From Candidatus Phaeomarinobacter ectocarpi (GTDB lineage Bacteria > Pseudomonadota > Alphaproteobacteria > CGMCC-115125): a stretch of DNA of 64,000 nucleotides. The stretch is taken from NCBI RefSeq assembly GCF_000689395.1, contig NZ_HG966617.1, positions 3,322,721 through 3,386,720 of the forward strand, in the 5' to 3' direction. The position numbers and the translations under genes are program-made. Positions 16,995 through 26,885 of the stretch are shown here, piece by piece (the first letter of the stretch is position 1; each line of letters opens with the position of its first letter). Below the pieces are notes generated by a model, which had not been told where the DNA came from, did no database searches, and was given only the letters and a program-made list of their open reading frames with translations.

Positions 16995-19178
16995 ATGCCT
17001 TTTGGCCTTCCTTCCAGATCCGGCCAAACGCCGACACCCCGGCATATGCCCTCTCGGCGTGTGGTGGCGGCGCGCGCGTGGCTAGGGACGTTGCGGGAAA
17101 GAACCAAAGCCTTGATCCGCAAGGCAACGGGCCTGGAAGGCGAGTATCGTGAACTCATGTCCCTGCGCAGCGAAGCGCGCCTGCTGCGCGGGCTGCTGGC
17201 CGGTCAGGCAGATATCATTTTTCGCCGCAACACCCGGGGCCAGCTGACTTTCGTCAACGACGTGTTCTGCGACACGTTCGGCGTGACCCGTGAACAGGTA
17301 TTGGGCCGCCCCTTTGTGCCCCATGTGGACGCAAGCACGGGCGAAGGGCTGCTGGGGAAAGCACCGACCGTCGAGGCCGCTCCGGGGACAGCCGGCGCGC
17401 AAAAGTTCCGCATCCGAACCGATCAGCGCATCAAGACCGTCGGCGGCTGGCGGTGGATCGGCTGGGAAGAACTGCCCATCCGCGACGACGATGGCCGCCT
17501 GGTGGAAATCCAGTGTGCGGGCCGTGACATCACCGAACGCAAGAATACCGAACGCGACCTCGCCCGCGCCCGCGATGAAGCCGAGCAGGCCAATCAGGCC
17601 AAGTCCGCCTTCCTCGCGACCATCAGCCATGAAATCCGCACGCCGATGAACGGCATCATCGGCATCTCGGCCTTGCTGAGCGAAACAACCCTGTCACCGG
17701 AACAGGCCAACTATGTGCAGGCCGTGCGGCGTTCAGGCCGTGCCCTGCTTCGCCTGATCGACGACATTCTTGATTTCTCAAAAGTCGAAGCGGGCCATCT
17801 GGAGCTTGAGCAGCATCCCTTCTCCCTCGAGGAAATGGCGCAGGGCCTTGCGGAGCTTCTTGCCCCGCGTGCGCAGCAACGCGGCATCAGCCTGTCAACG
17901 GTTCTGGACCCCACCTTGCCAACGCAGGTGGTCGGCGATCAGGGCCGCCTGCATCAGGTGTTTGCCAACCTCGTCGGCAACGCCATCAAGTTCACCGACA
18001 AGGGGGGCGTTACGCTCGTGCTGCGGCGCGGACAGGCGCCGTCACCGGAGGGCAAGACGGCCATTCTGGAAGCGCAGGTCATCGATACCGGCATCGGTAT
18101 GGGTGAAGAAGATCAGCGCATCGTGTTTGAAGAATTCCAGCAGGCGCGGGCCGCCGCTGCCCAGCGCCGTGGCGGCACCGGGCTCGGCCTTGCCATTTCG
18201 CGCCGCCTCGTCAGCACCATGAGCGGCACCATTGCCCTGAAGAGCGCGCCGGGCCGCGGCACCACTTTCTCGGTGTCCATCCCGATGCCGATTGCCGACG
18301 CAGAACCACTTGGGGATGACACAAGCCTCGCGGACACAATCTGTGCCGTGGCCATTGAAGGTCACGAGGCGGAGGCGGTTGCCGAGGTCATTCGTCACCA
18401 TGGCGGCACGCCCAACATGGTCACCGACACGCTGCCGATACGTGACCAGATTGCTGACGCCGATGTTCTCATTGCCGATGCGGCACTCCTGACCGCAGAC
18501 GGCATTGAGACATTGCGCGGAACCAATCCCGACCTGCGCATCCTTGCAGCGTCTCTGGCAGGCGACCGGGCGCAGGCGTTGGACGTGACCACGCGTGCTG
18601 ACGTTCCGGCAGACGGTTATGTTCTGTTGCCCGCGCGCCGCCAGACCCTGATTGCTGTCATCCGTGATGACGCCAGCCTTGGTGATGGTGCTGGCGAGCT
18701 TGATGGGTCACCCATCACTGGCGACGACGACCCCGACATACGGGTTCCGGATGGCTCTGCCGGCAGCGGTGAGCCGACCGGCCGCCGGGTGCTGCTGGCA
18801 GAAGACAATGACGTCAACGCCTTGTTGACGGTGAGCGTTCTTGAGCGCGACGGCCATGAAGTCATTCGCGTCCTCAATGGACGCGAGGCTGTTGAAGCCC
18901 TCAACACCCAGGCCCGGTTCGACATCGTTCTCATGGACATGCATATGCCGGAGATGGACGGCGTCGAAGCAACCCGCGCCCTGCGCGATCATGGCCATGG
19001 CGTGCATGTGGTGGCGCTCACTGCCAACGCCTATTCGGAAGATCGCCAGATGTGTCTGGATGCTGGAATGGACGATTATCTTTCCAAACCTGTCGAGCCC
19101 GAAGCCCTTCGCGATATCTTGATCAATCTCAAGGCGGTGGATGTCACCGCTGACGAGAGCCTGTCACAAGCGGGCTAA
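16995..19178 (+). CDS. PAS-domain hybrid sensor histidine kinase with C-terminal receiver
   Basis: Signal-transduction protein of 727 residues, apparently soluble: I see no membrane spans. Order of domains: a basic N-terminus; a coiled helix; PAS (about 66-175, with ADIIFRRNTRGQLTFVNDVFC and GRDITERKNTERDL); HisKA with phospho-acceptor His212 in SHEIRTPMNGIIG; HATPase (N-box FANLVGNAIKF, G1 DTGIGMG, G2 GGTGLGLAI); a weak receiver-like segment at about 435-560; and a full receiver with acidic EDN and phospho-acceptor Asp648 (FDIVLMDMHMPEMDG) and Lys in LSKPV. AGGAG lies 11 bases upstream. Signal and partner are unknown; a separate phosphotransfer protein would be expected. Confidence 0.92.
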   Translation: MPFGLPSRSGQTPTPRHMPSRRVVAARAWLGTLRERTKALIRKATGLEGEYRELMSLRSEARLLRGLLAGQADIIFRRNTRGQLTFVNDVFCDTFGVTREQVLGRPFVPHVDASTGEGLLGKAPTVEAAPGTAGAQKFRIRTDQRIKTVGGWRWIGWEELPIRDDDGRLVEIQCAGRDITERKNTERDLARARDEAEQANQAKSAFLATISHEIRTPMNGIIGISALLSETTLSPEQANYVQAVRRSGRALLRLIDDILDFSKVEAGHLELEQHPFSLEEMAQGLAELLAPRAQQRGISLSTVLDPTLPTQVVGDQGRLHQVFANLVGNAIKFTDKGGVTLVLRRGQAPSPEGKTAILEAQVIDTGIGMGEEDQRIVFEEFQQARAAAAQRRGGTGLGLAISRRLVSTMSGTIALKSAPGRGTTFSVSIPMPIADAEPLGDDTSLADTICAVAIEGHEAEAVAEVIRHHGGTPNMVTDTLPIRDQIADADVLIADAALLTADGIETLRGTNPDLRILAASLAGDRAQALDVTTRADVPADGYVLLPARRQTLIAVIRDDASLGDGAGELDGSPITGDDDPDIRVPDGSAGSGEPTGRRVLLAEDNDVNALLTVSVLERDGHEVIRVLNGREAVEALNTQARFDIVLMDMHMPEMDGVEATRALRDHGHGVHVVALTANAYSEDRQMCLDAGMDDYLSKPVEPEALRDILINLKAVDVTADESLSQAG

Positions 19179-19519
19179 CAGCGCTTTTTGCGCCTCGTTG
19201 CGAGCGCAACCCATTACCCGCAGCTGGCGCAAATCTCAACAAAACTGACAATAAATTCAATCTGTTAGGCCCCCGGAGCCAACGGTGGTAGAATTGGATT
19301 GTCGCGTTTTTACGGGCAATCGCGCCGGTCAAAGTGACACCGTGGCGTCACATTGACGTGGCAATGCCATCACCGGCTTCAGATATTGAGTGTTTTGGTG
19401 TCGTTGCCATGCGCGCGCACAGGCTAATAGGGCTGGACAACGGCCCGAATTCTGCTGACAAGCAGACAGCAGCACCGGGCGGGAATAATCACCTCCGGGC
19501 GCAACAGGGAGTACCGGGT
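19179..19519. other. Spacer with two GTCA-N3-TGAC palindromes upstream of the acyltransferase gene
   Basis: No gene is assigned, though the frame of the downstream gene is open back to 19334. Two palindromes stand out: GTCA-AAG-TGAC (19328-19338) and CGTCA-CAT-TGACG (19346-19358), with centres 19 bases apart. They may be an operator for a dimeric regulator. No clear terminator for the kinase gene is visible. Confidence 0.35.
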
Positions 19520-20701
19520 TTGTTCAAGCAGCTTGCCGTGGCCGGACTGCGCCGAGGATTTGGTGCCGTCAAAGCCCTGCGCTCCCGCTATACCCGCCGC
19601 CGACGCATGCGCACGCGCAGCCTGCTGCGGCTGACCCGTGGCTTTGTTGCCCGCAGCCGCTATGGCCATCAGCTTGGTATGTCCCTGCATGCGCGCACGC
19701 CCCAGCACGCGCGCACGCCCAAGACACGCCGTGTCTTCTGGGGCTTTGAACCTCGCCACATGCGGCCCTCCCAGAACCCGGCCTTTGCCAAACTCTCCGG
19801 CAAGCCCATCAACCGCGCGGCGCGCTACTCGGGAAAATATGGCCCCCCGCCGCGTCCCCTGGCCCGCCGCAAGTCTCTGGAAGTGCGCGTCGCAGAAACA
19901 GAAGCCGAAGTCCGCGCTGCCCAGCGCCTGCGCTACAAGGTCTTCTATGAAGAGATGTCCGCTCAGGCCAGCCCGCGCATGGCTGCGGAACGACGCGACT
20001 TTGATCATTTCGATGCCTTTGCCGACCACCTGCTGGTGATCGACCACTCCCGCATCCCCGAGGACTACTCAGGCCGCGGTGTTCCCGAAGATGCCATCGT
20101 CGGCACCTACCGGCTGATGCGCCAGGAAGTGGCAGAGGCTCATGGCGGGTTTTACACCGCCAATGAGTTCGACATCGAGCCATGGGTGACTGCTGCTGGA
20201 CCCGACACCCGCTTCCTGGAGCTTGGCCGGTCCTGCGTGCATATCGACCATCGCTCGCGGCCGACGCTGGAGCTCATGTGGCATGCCATCATCAGCTATC
20301 TGGTGCATTACGAACTCGACATCATGTTTGGCTGCGCAAGCCTTGAGGGCACCAACCCGGATGAGCTCGCGCTGCCCCTGTCCTTCATGCACCACTACTG
20401 CCGCGGCGATGTGGAAACCACCCCGCCTGTGCGGGCCCGCGACGAACTGTTCGTCGACATGAACCGCATGCCCAAGGACGACGTCGAAGCCAAAAAAGGC
20501 CTGCGGGCCCTGCCGCCTCTCATCAAGGGCTATCTGCGGGCCGGCGCCACCATCGGCGACGGCGCGGTGGTGGATGAGCAGTTCGGCACCACCGACGTGC
20601 TCATCGTTTTCCCGGCCAACCAGATCAGCGACCGCTACCGCGACAAGTTCGGCAAGGGCGACATGCGGGACGAAAAGCCTGCGGCGGCGCAAAGCGCCTG
20701 A
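19520..20701 (+). CDS. GNAT-fold N-acyltransferase, OlsB/hemolysin-like
   Basis: A 393-residue protein with the Acetyltransf_5 domain of L-ornithine N-alpha-acyltransferase OlsB: LEVRVAETEAEVRAAQRLRYKVFYEEM, then DFDHFDAFADHLLVID, VGTYRLMRQEVAEAHGGFYTANEFDI, FLELGRSCVHIDHRSRPTLELMWHAI and IMFGCASLEGTNPDE. OlsB makes lyso-ornithine lipid from acyl-ACP; relatives acylate other amines, so substrate is open. I choose the TTG at 19520 because AGGGAG lies eight bases before it and codon use looks coding from there; ATGs at 19679 and 19760 are alternatives. The first 120 residues are Arg-rich and contain a tandem HARTPQ/HARTPK duplication. Confidence 0.82.
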   Translation: MFKQLAVAGLRRGFGAVKALRSRYTRRRRMRTRSLLRLTRGFVARSRYGHQLGMSLHARTPQHARTPKTRRVFWGFEPRHMRPSQNPAFAKLSGKPINRAARYSGKYGPPPRPLARRKSLEVRVAETEAEVRAAQRLRYKVFYEEMSAQASPRMAAERRDFDHFDAFADHLLVIDHSRIPEDYSGRGVPEDAIVGTYRLMRQEVAEAHGGFYTANEFDIEPWVTAAGPDTRFLELGRSCVHIDHRSRPTLELMWHAIISYLVHYELDIMFGCASLEGTNPDELALPLSFMHHYCRGDVETTPPVRARDELFVDMNRMPKDDVEAKKGLRALPPLIKGYLRAGATIGDGAVVDEQFGTTDVLIVFPANQISDRYRDKFGKGDMRDEKPAAAQSA

Positions 20702-20708
20702 TCGTCGC

Positions 20709-22982
20709 CTAGGTATCGAGGCCGTATGCCGCGATCGCTGCCAGGTTCACGAGATCTGACACCGCGGCACCCATGGGTGCGATCTGTACCGACTTTTCAA
20801 GACCAACCAGCAATGGCCCGATGATCGACGCGCCGCCCAGCTCTGACAGCATCTTGGTGGAAATCGAGGCTGAGTGAATGGCCGGCATCACCAGCACATT
20901 TGCAGGCTCGGTCAGGCGGCAGAACGGATACATGCTCATGGCATCGCGGTTGAGCGCGACGTCCGCAGACATTTCACCGTCATACTCAAAGTCACGCTGC
21001 TTCTGGTCCAGGATCTCCACCGCTTCACGCACCCGTTCGGAGCGTTCGCCCATCGGGTGACCGAATGTGGAGTAGGCCAGCAGGGCCACGCGCGGCTCAT
21101 AGCCAAGGCGGCGCGCAACATCCGCACTCTCGATGGCAATGTCTGCCAACTCCTGCGCCGTCGGCATATCATGCACATTGGTGTCGGCCACAAGCACGGT
21201 GCGCCCGCGGGCAACCACCATGGACATGCCCATGGCCCGCTTGCCCGGCGCATCATCGATGACGCGACGCACATCACCAAGCGCAACGGAGTAAGAGCGC
21301 GTCACACCCGTGATAAGCGCGTCCGCATCACCGGCAGAGACCATGGAGGCTGCAAAGATGTTGCGGTCATTGAACACCATGCGCGTACAGTCACGCGCGA
21401 GATAGCCGCGCCGCTGCAGCTTGTCATAGAGCGCATCCGCATAGTCCGGCGCTGCATCAGATGTGCGCTGGTTGATGATCTCGATGCCTGCCGCGTCTTC
21501 AAGCCCTACATCTTTCATCTGTCCACGGATTATTTCTTCGCGACCCAGCAGGATGGGGGTGCCCAGGCCCTGGTCGCGGAACGCGATGGCCGCGCGCACC
21601 ACCTTGCTTTCTTCGCCTTCCGCAAACACAACGCGCTTTGGTTCGCGGCGCACACGCTCGACAATAAAGCCAAGCGACGCCGCCGTTGGGTCAAGGCGCA
21701 CGGTCAGCTCATGGATGTAGCTTTCCATGTCGATGATCGGACGCTGCGCAACACCGGATTCCATGGCCGCTTTTGCAACCGCTGTTGGCACCGTCGTGAT
21801 GAGACGCGGATCAAACGGCACGGGAATGATGTAGTCCTTGCCGTAGCGCGGACGCATGCCGTGATAGGCGGCAGCCACTTCGTCCGGCACGTCTTCGCGC
21901 GCCAGGGTGGCTAGTGCTTCCGCCGCAGCAATCTTCATGGCGTCATTGATGGTGGACGCGCGCACATCCAGTGCACCACGGAAAATGTAAGGGAAGCCCA
22001 GAACATTGTTCACCTGGTTGGGATAGTCCGACCGGCCCGTCGCCATGATGACGTCATCGCGCACTTCATGGGCTTCTTCCGGTGTAATCTCCGGGTCCGG
22101 GTTGGCCATGGCAAAAATGATCGGGCTGGGGGCCATGGAGGCAACCATGTCCGGCGTCAGGGCGCCTTTGACGGATACGCCAAAGAACGCATCGGCACCG
22201 TCCATGGCTTCTTCAAGAGTGCGCTTGTCCGTGGGCGCCGCGTGCGCTGACTTCCACTGGTTCATGCCCTCCTGGCGGCCCTGATAGATCACGCCTTTGG
22301 TGTCACACAAAAGCGCGTTTTCGGTTTTGACGCCCATGGCCTTGACGAGCTCGAGGCAGGCAATGCCCGCCGAGCCTGCGCCGTTGACCACAAGCTTCAT
22401 GTCTTCAAATTTGCGGCCGGTCAGATGGCACGCATTGATCAGGCCAGCGGCTGCGATGATGGCGGTGCCGTGCTGGTCGTCATGGAACACCGGAATGTCC
22501 ATGAGTTCACGCAGGCGCTCTTCCACCATGAAGCACTCAGGCGCCTTGATGTCTTCCAGGTTGATGCCCCCGAAAGACGGCCCCAGATAGCGCACCGCAT
22601 TGATGAAGTCGTCCGCGTCGTCTGTGTCGACTTCAAGGTCGATCGAATCCACATCCGCAAACCGCTTGAAAAGAACCGCCTTGCCTTCCATCACCGGCTT
22701 GGAGGCGAGCGCCCCCAGGTTGCCCAGGCCCAGAATGGCCGTGCCATTGGAGATCACGGCAACAAGGTTGCCCTTGGCGGTGTAGTCGTAGGCGGTCGCG
22801 GGGTTGTCAGCTATGGCGCGCACGGGCGCGGCCACGCCGGGCGAATAGGCCAGCGACAGGTCGCGTTGGCTGGCCATCGGCTTGGTCGGCGTGATTTCTA
22901 GCTTGCCCGGACGGCCTTCTGAGTGAAACAGCAGGGCTTCTTCGTCTGTGTAGCGGCGGCGGCCGCCGGAGCCTTCGGTCAT
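20709..22982 (-). CDS. maeB: NADP-dependent malic enzyme with phosphotransacetylase-like domain
   Basis: Converts malate to pyruvate and CO2 with NADP reduction. The 757 residues have two domains: malic enzyme (about 1-430, with [58 protein letters not shown] and [14 protein letters not shown]) and a phosphate acetyltransferase-like C-terminal domain (about 430-757, [20 protein letters not shown], and later [17 protein letters not shown]), usually regulatory and not catalytic. The ATG at 22982 ([10 protein letters not shown]) is chosen; a TTG at 23015 would add 11 residues. Convergent with the acyltransferase gene with seven bases between stops; divergent from mutS. Confidence 0.95.
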   Translation of the reverse strand: MTEGSGGRRRYTDEEALLFHSEGRPGKLEITPTKPMASQRDLSLAYSPGVAAPVRAIADNPATAYDYTAKGNLVAVISNGTAILGLGNLGALASKPVMEGKAVLFKRFADVDSIDLEVDTDDADDFINAVRYLGPSFGGINLEDIKAPECFMVEERLRELMDIPVFHDDQHGTAIIAAAGLINACHLTGRKFEDMKLVVNGAGSAGIACLELVKAMGVKTENALLCDTKGVIYQGRQEGMNQWKSAHAAPTDKRTLEEAMDGADAFFGVSVKGALTPDMVASMAPSPIIFAMANPDPEITPEEAHEVRDDVIMATGRSDYPNQVNNVLGFPYIFRGALDVRASTINDAMKIAAAEALATLAREDVPDEVAAAYHGMRPRYGKDYIIPVPFDPRLITTVPTAVAKAAMESGVAQRPIIDMESYIHELTVRLDPTAASLGFIVERVRREPKRVVFAEGEESKVVRAAIAFRDQGLGTPILLGREEIIRGQMKDVGLEDAAGIEIINQRTSDAAPDYADALYDKLQRRGYLARDCTRMVFNDRNIFAASMVSAGDADALITGVTRSYSVALGDVRRVIDDAPGKRAMGMSMVVARGRTVLVADTNVHDMPTAQELADIAIESADVARRLGYEPRVALLAYSTFGHPMGERSERVREAVEILDQKQRDFEYDGEMSADVALNRDAMSMYPFCRLTEPANVLVMPAIHSASISTKMLSELGGASIIGPLLVGLEKSVQIAPMGAAVSDLVNLAAIAAYGLDT

Positions 22983-23201
22983 GGGTTGGAAGCCTTGTGT
23001 TGGAGGCCGCGCCAATGCTGGCAGCGGACGCGGAAATCAGTGTTGTTTGACGCAGGGGCAGCAAAGGATGGGAGCCATCCACACATGTGCCGGGGCAGGT
23101 GGTGTAGCCGAGGGGTGAAGCTATAGGCAAGCCCGCCTCACGCCACAAGCGTTACACCCCTCACATCCGGTCAAATATGCGCCGATCCACACGTGACACA
23201 G

Positions 23202-23225
23202 GCTCGCAGTCGGGCTCGCAGTCGG
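23202..23225. repeat. Tandem 12-base duplication upstream of mutS
   Basis: The unit GCTCGCAGTCGG occurs twice in direct succession (23202-23213 and 23214-23225), about 28 bases before the mutS start. It may affect spacing in the mutS leader or simply be a slippage product. Confidence 0.8.
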
Positions 23226-23253
23226 GCCCGCCGCCTGATAGTCTCCGCCGGCT

Positions 23254-26073
23254 ATGACCCCGCCCGTAATCAAAGAAACAGCGCCTGCTGCCCCGCTCAA
23301 ATCAGAGCCGGTTAAGCAGGGCGTGCCTGCATCAAAGTCCCAAGCCACCCCCCAAGCCACGCCCATGATGGCGCAATATATGGAGATCAAGCAGGCCCAT
23401 GAGGACTGCGTCCTGTTCTATCGGATGGGCGATTTCTATGAGCTGTTCTTTGACGATGCGGTCAAGGCGTCAGCGGCGCTCGACATTGCGCTGACCAAGC
23501 GCGGCAAGCATCTGGGCGCGGATATCCCCATGTGCGGTGTGCCGGTGCATGCAGCAGACGCCTATCTTTCCCGGCTGATCCGCAAGGGGTTCAGGGTCGC
23601 GGTCTGTGAACAGACAGAAGATCCTGCAGAAGCCAAGAAACGCGGCTCCAAATCCGTGGTCGCCCGGGCCGTGGTGCGGATCGTCACGCCGGGCACGCTG
23701 ACGGAAGACGCCCTGCTGGATGCCCGTGATACAAATCTGCTGGCAGCCCTGGCCCGGGTGCGGGCGGATGGCAGCCAGACACTGGGTTTGGCCTATGCGG
23801 ATGTCTCCACCGGCTCCTTCCATGTGGAGGCGGTTGAAGCCAATGCCCTGGCGGCAGCGCTGGCCCGCCTGAGCCCCAGCGAACTTGTGATGCATGACGG
23901 GCTGCTGGCCGACGAGCTTATCGCCGACGCCATTCAGGGCGTGGGAACGCCGCTGACGCCCCTGCGCGCCTCGGCCTTTGACAGCGACAATGCCCGCCGC
24001 CGCCTTGAAACGCTGTTCGGCGTCAAAGCCCTTGATGGTTTTGGTGACTTCAGCCGGGCGGAAATCGCCGCTGCCGGTGCGCTGGTGGACTATGTGACGC
24101 TGACACAGGCAGGCGCGGCACCCGCCCTGTCGCCTCCCAAAACCACCAGCGAGCAGGGGTTGATGGCGATTGATGCCGCCACCCGCCAGAGCCTCGAGCT
24201 GACCCGCGGGCCTGAGGGTGGCCGCGACGGCAGCCTTCTTGCCATCATGGATGCAACTGTGACAGCCGCAGGCGCGCGCGCCCTCAAGCAGCGTGTGGCC
24301 GCGCCTCTCGCAGACCCGGCCCCAATCAACAAGCGCCTGGCGGCTGTGACGCTGTTTGCCGAGCAGACCCGGCTGCGGGGCGATATGCGCGACTGCCTGC
24401 GCGGCGTGCCTGATCTGGAGCGCGCCTTGTCCCGGCTGGCCCTGGGCCGTGGTGGCCCGCGTGATCTGGGCGCGGTGGCTGCCGCCATCAAGGGCGGCGC
24501 GGACGTTGCCGCATTGCTGGACCCACAGGCGGGCAGGGCGCCCGACTTTCCGCCCCTGCCCGAAGATGTCAGCGCGGCGGCAACGCGTCTGGAGACAACC
24601 CGGACCGGATCAGCCTCGGCGCTGGGCGTCCTGCTGGGCCGGGCGCTGGTCGAGGAGCCGCCCCTGCTGGTCCGTGATGGCGGGTTCATCGCACCGGGCT
24701 ATGACGCGGACCTCGATGAGCTGATTTCCCTGCGCGACGGCAGCCGCAAGGTGATTGCCGGGCTGGAAGCGCAATATCGCGACCAGACCGGCATCAAGAC
24801 CCTCAAAGTGCGCCACAACAATGTGCTGGGCTATTTCATCGAGGTGTCTGCCACCCAGGCCGACCGAATGATGGACGGCGAGTTGCAGGAAACCTTCCGC
24901 CATCGCCAGACCCTCGCCAATGCCATGCGGTTTTCAACCGTTGAGCTCGCAGAGCTGGACGCCAAGGTCTCCCGCGCCGGCGATGGCGCGATTGGCCGCG
25001 AAAAAGAGCTGTTCGATCAGCTCGCGGCTGAAATCAAGGCGATCCCCGACCTGCCGGACATCGCATCTGCTCTGGCAGAGCTTGATGTGGCGGCAGCGCT
25101 GGCGGACGCAGCACAGGGCAATAACTGGGCGCGCCCCAAGATAGACAATTCACTTGCCTTTCACATTGATGCCGGGCGGCATCCGGTGGTTGAGGCTGCG
25201 CTCAAGCGCCAGGGCAACGGGGCGTTCATTCCCAATGACTGCAATCTGTCCGGTGAGGGTGCAATCGACGAAAAAACCGGTGAGCCCGCACGGCCTGTCT
25301 GGCTGCTCACAGGCCCCAATATGGCCGGTAAATCGACATTTCTGCGCCAGAACGCATTGATTGCGGTGATGGCCCAGGCGGGCAGCTTCGTGCCCGCGGC
25401 AGCAGCCCATATCGGCGTTGTGGACCGGCTGTTTTCCCGCGTCGGTGCGTCTGACGACCTGGCCCGGGGACGGTCCACATTCATGGTCGAGATGGTGGAA
25501 ACCGCCGCCATTCTCAACCGCGCGACTGACAAATCGCTTGTCATACTGGACGAGATTGGCCGGGGCACCGCCACCTATGACGGGCTTTCGATTGCCTGGG
25601 CGACGCTGGAACATTTGCACGAGGTCAATCGCGCCCGCACGCTCTTTGCCACCCACTATCATGAGTTGACAGCGCTCACCTCAACGCTGGACCGGTTGGC
25701 CAACGCCACCATGCGGGTGGCCGAGCACGGTCAGGACATCGTGTTCCTGCATGAGGTTGCCCCGGGCGCAGCTGATCGCTCCTACGGCATCCATGTGGCC
25801 CGGCTGGCCGGGTTGCCGGACGCGGCGCTGTCGCGGGCCGAAGAGGTCCTCAAGGCTCTCGAAGAGGGTGACACCGGCGGGGCGTCCAAAGGCGACCTTG
25901 CAGCAGACCTGCCCCTGTTTGCCGCAGCCCCGCGTCCAAAATCCGCCGGGCATGCCCCATCGGGACCAGACCCCATCCGCGACGCCCTGAGCGAAGCAGC
26001 CCCCGACGAAATGACTCCGCGCGACGCGTTGGACCTGATCTATGCGCTCAGGCGCAAGCTGAGCGACGATTAA
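23254..26073 (+). CDS. mutS: DNA mismatch repair protein MutS
   Basis: Recognises mismatches and small loops and starts methyl-directed or nick-directed repair with MutL. The 939 residues include the mismatch-binding motif [15 protein letters not shown] (the Phe-x-Glu is YEL-adjacent, near residue 60), connector and lever domains, and the ABC ATPase with Walker [15 protein letters not shown] near 686, [12 protein letters not shown] signature, Walker [16 protein letters not shown] and the His switch FATHYHEL. A Pro/Ala/Lys-rich leader of about 35 residues precedes the family start. The C-terminus keeps the dimerising helix. It is divergent from maeB. Confidence 0.98.
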   Translation: MTPPVIKETAPAAPLKSEPVKQGVPASKSQATPQATPMMAQYMEIKQAHEDCVLFYRMGDFYELFFDDAVKASAALDIALTKRGKHLGADIPMCGVPVHAADAYLSRLIRKGFRVAVCEQTEDPAEAKKRGSKSVVARAVVRIVTPGTLTEDALLDARDTNLLAALARVRADGSQTLGLAYADVSTGSFHVEAVEANALAAALARLSPSELVMHDGLLADELIADAIQGVGTPLTPLRASAFDSDNARRRLETLFGVKALDGFGDFSRAEIAAAGALVDYVTLTQAGAAPALSPPKTTSEQGLMAIDAATRQSLELTRGPEGGRDGSLLAIMDATVTAAGARALKQRVAAPLADPAPINKRLAAVTLFAEQTRLRGDMRDCLRGVPDLERALSRLALGRGGPRDLGAVAAAIKGGADVAALLDPQAGRAPDFPPLPEDVSAAATRLETTRTGSASALGVLLGRALVEEPPLLVRDGGFIAPGYDADLDELISLRDGSRKVIAGLEAQYRDQTGIKTLKVRHNNVLGYFIEVSATQADRMMDGELQETFRHRQTLANAMRFSTVELAELDAKVSRAGDGAIGREKELFDQLAAEIKAIPDLPDIASALAELDVAAALADAAQGNNWARPKIDNSLAFHIDAGRHPVVEAALKRQGNGAFIPNDCNLSGEGAIDEKTGEPARPVWLLTGPNMAGKSTFLRQNALIAVMAQAGSFVPAAAAHIGVVDRLFSRVGASDDLARGRSTFMVEMVETAAILNRATDKSLVILDEIGRGTATYDGLSIAWATLEHLHEVNRARTLFATHYHELTALTSTLDRLANATMRVAEHGQDIVFLHEVAPGAADRSYGIHVARLAGLPDAALSRAEEVLKALEEGDTGGASKGDLAADLPLFAAAPRPKSAGHAPSGPDPIRDALSEAAPDEMTPRDALDLIYALRRKLSDD

Positions 26074-26100
26074 TCCTGACCCGGACGAAATCTGCCAGGC

Positions 26101-26119
26101 AACGCCTTTTCAAGGCGTT
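26101..26119 (+). terminator. Stem-loop after mutS
   Basis: AACGCCTT-TTC-AAGGCGTT forms a perfect eight-base stem 28 bases after the mutS stop. It lacks a following T-run, so it may be a weak terminator or an mRNA 3'-end stabiliser. Confidence 0.45.
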
Positions 26120-26163
26120 ACATGGTTAATCCTCACATTTGAGTCGAAGACCTATAAAACATG

Positions 26164-26216
26164 AAAAAGGCCGGGCAGCGTTCCGAGGAACATGGTCCCT
26201 CTCCTGCTGCCCGGCC
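26164..26216 (-). terminator. Rho-independent terminator of the minus-strand lipoprotein gene
   Basis: A perfect 11-base stem, GGCCGGGCAGC (26169-26179) paired with GCTGCCCGGCC (26206-26216), is followed on the minus strand by five T residues (26164-26168). It starts 27 bases after the lipoprotein stop. The loop is 26 bases, long for a terminator, but stem strength and T-run are convincing. Confidence 0.8.
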
Positions 26217-26242
26217 CAATCCATGGCCATAATGTCAGCGGC

Positions 26243-26746
26243 TTAGCTGGAAGGCGGATTCGCGATCGGCTGCATACCGCCTGCTGGCGCTGCAGCAGGT
26301 GCTGCGTCCGCGTCGGCTTCGGCAGGGGCCGGAGCCTCTGGTGCGGCTTCTGCAGCGGGTGCCTCAGGCACAAGTGTTACGGTGATGGTGTCATCATATT
26401 TGCTGTTGGCGCCGGTAGAGGCGTCAATCACGACCCCAATGAGGCCACCGGCAATGGCATTGCCAAATGTGGCAGCGGCCAGATCTGATTCAAGTATGCC
26501 ACGGGTTTCCTTGAAGCCCTCTTTGTTGCACACAACCGTCAGGTCAGCGCTGGACTTGTCCACCGTGACGCGGCCTGGCGTCTTGTTTACTTTGGCGATC
26601 GTCACGCCATTTTTCTGCACGGTGCATTCAGCCTCACTTGGAACAGAGGCCAGTGTGATATCCTGATCTGTACCTTCGATAATTGTTGAACAGCCCGCCG
26701 CGGCAAACGCGATAAGCCCGATAGCAAGTCCTGTACGAATGGCCAT
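26243..26746 (-). CDS. Small lipoprotein of unknown function
   Basis: A 167-residue exported lipoprotein. The signal MAIRTGLAIGLIAFAAAGC ends in a lipobox with the acylated Cys at 19. The middle resembles small lipoproteins that carry a PEGA-like segment: SEAECTVQKNGVTIAKVNKTPGRVTVDKSSADLTVVCNKEGF, then a glycine-rich hydrophobic segment (FGNAIAGGLIGVVIDASTG) as in glycine-zipper proteins. The last 40 residues are Ala/Pro/Glu-rich. A strong AGAGGGGGG lies just before the ATG at 26746. It is a single-gene unit: own terminator downstream and glnD divergent upstream. Confidence 0.82.
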   Translation of the reverse strand: MAIRTGLAIGLIAFAAAGCSTIIEGTDQDITLASVPSEAECTVQKNGVTIAKVNKTPGRVTVDKSSADLTVVCNKEGFKETRGILESDLAAATFGNAIAGGLIGVVIDASTGANSKYDDTITVTLVPEAPAAEAAPEAPAPAEADADAAPAAAPAGGMQPIANPPSS

Positions 26747-26820
26747 ATGGCCCCCCTCTTTTATGGTCAGCGTCCGCAAAATACACGTAACGCTCGCGCA
26801 GCGTTGTATGCTTTGAAGTC

Positions 26821-26829
26821 TGTTACAAT
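26821..26829 (+). promoter_or_regulatory. Possible extended -10 promoter of glnD
   Basis: TGTTACAAT is an extended -10 element (TGn plus TACAAT, five of six bases) 56 bases before the glnD start. I see no good -35 hexamer at the usual spacing, which extended -10 promoters can tolerate. Confidence 0.35.
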
Positions 26830-26885
26830 GAACAATCGGTCCGAATACCGCGCATTTCCGACGCAAACGAGCTATATGTGGCGTA

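Noticed and set aside
20874-21914. 346-codon antisense frame inside maeB
   Set aside because: His/Arg-rich translation typical of a shadow of a real GC-rich gene; maeB on the other strand is certain.
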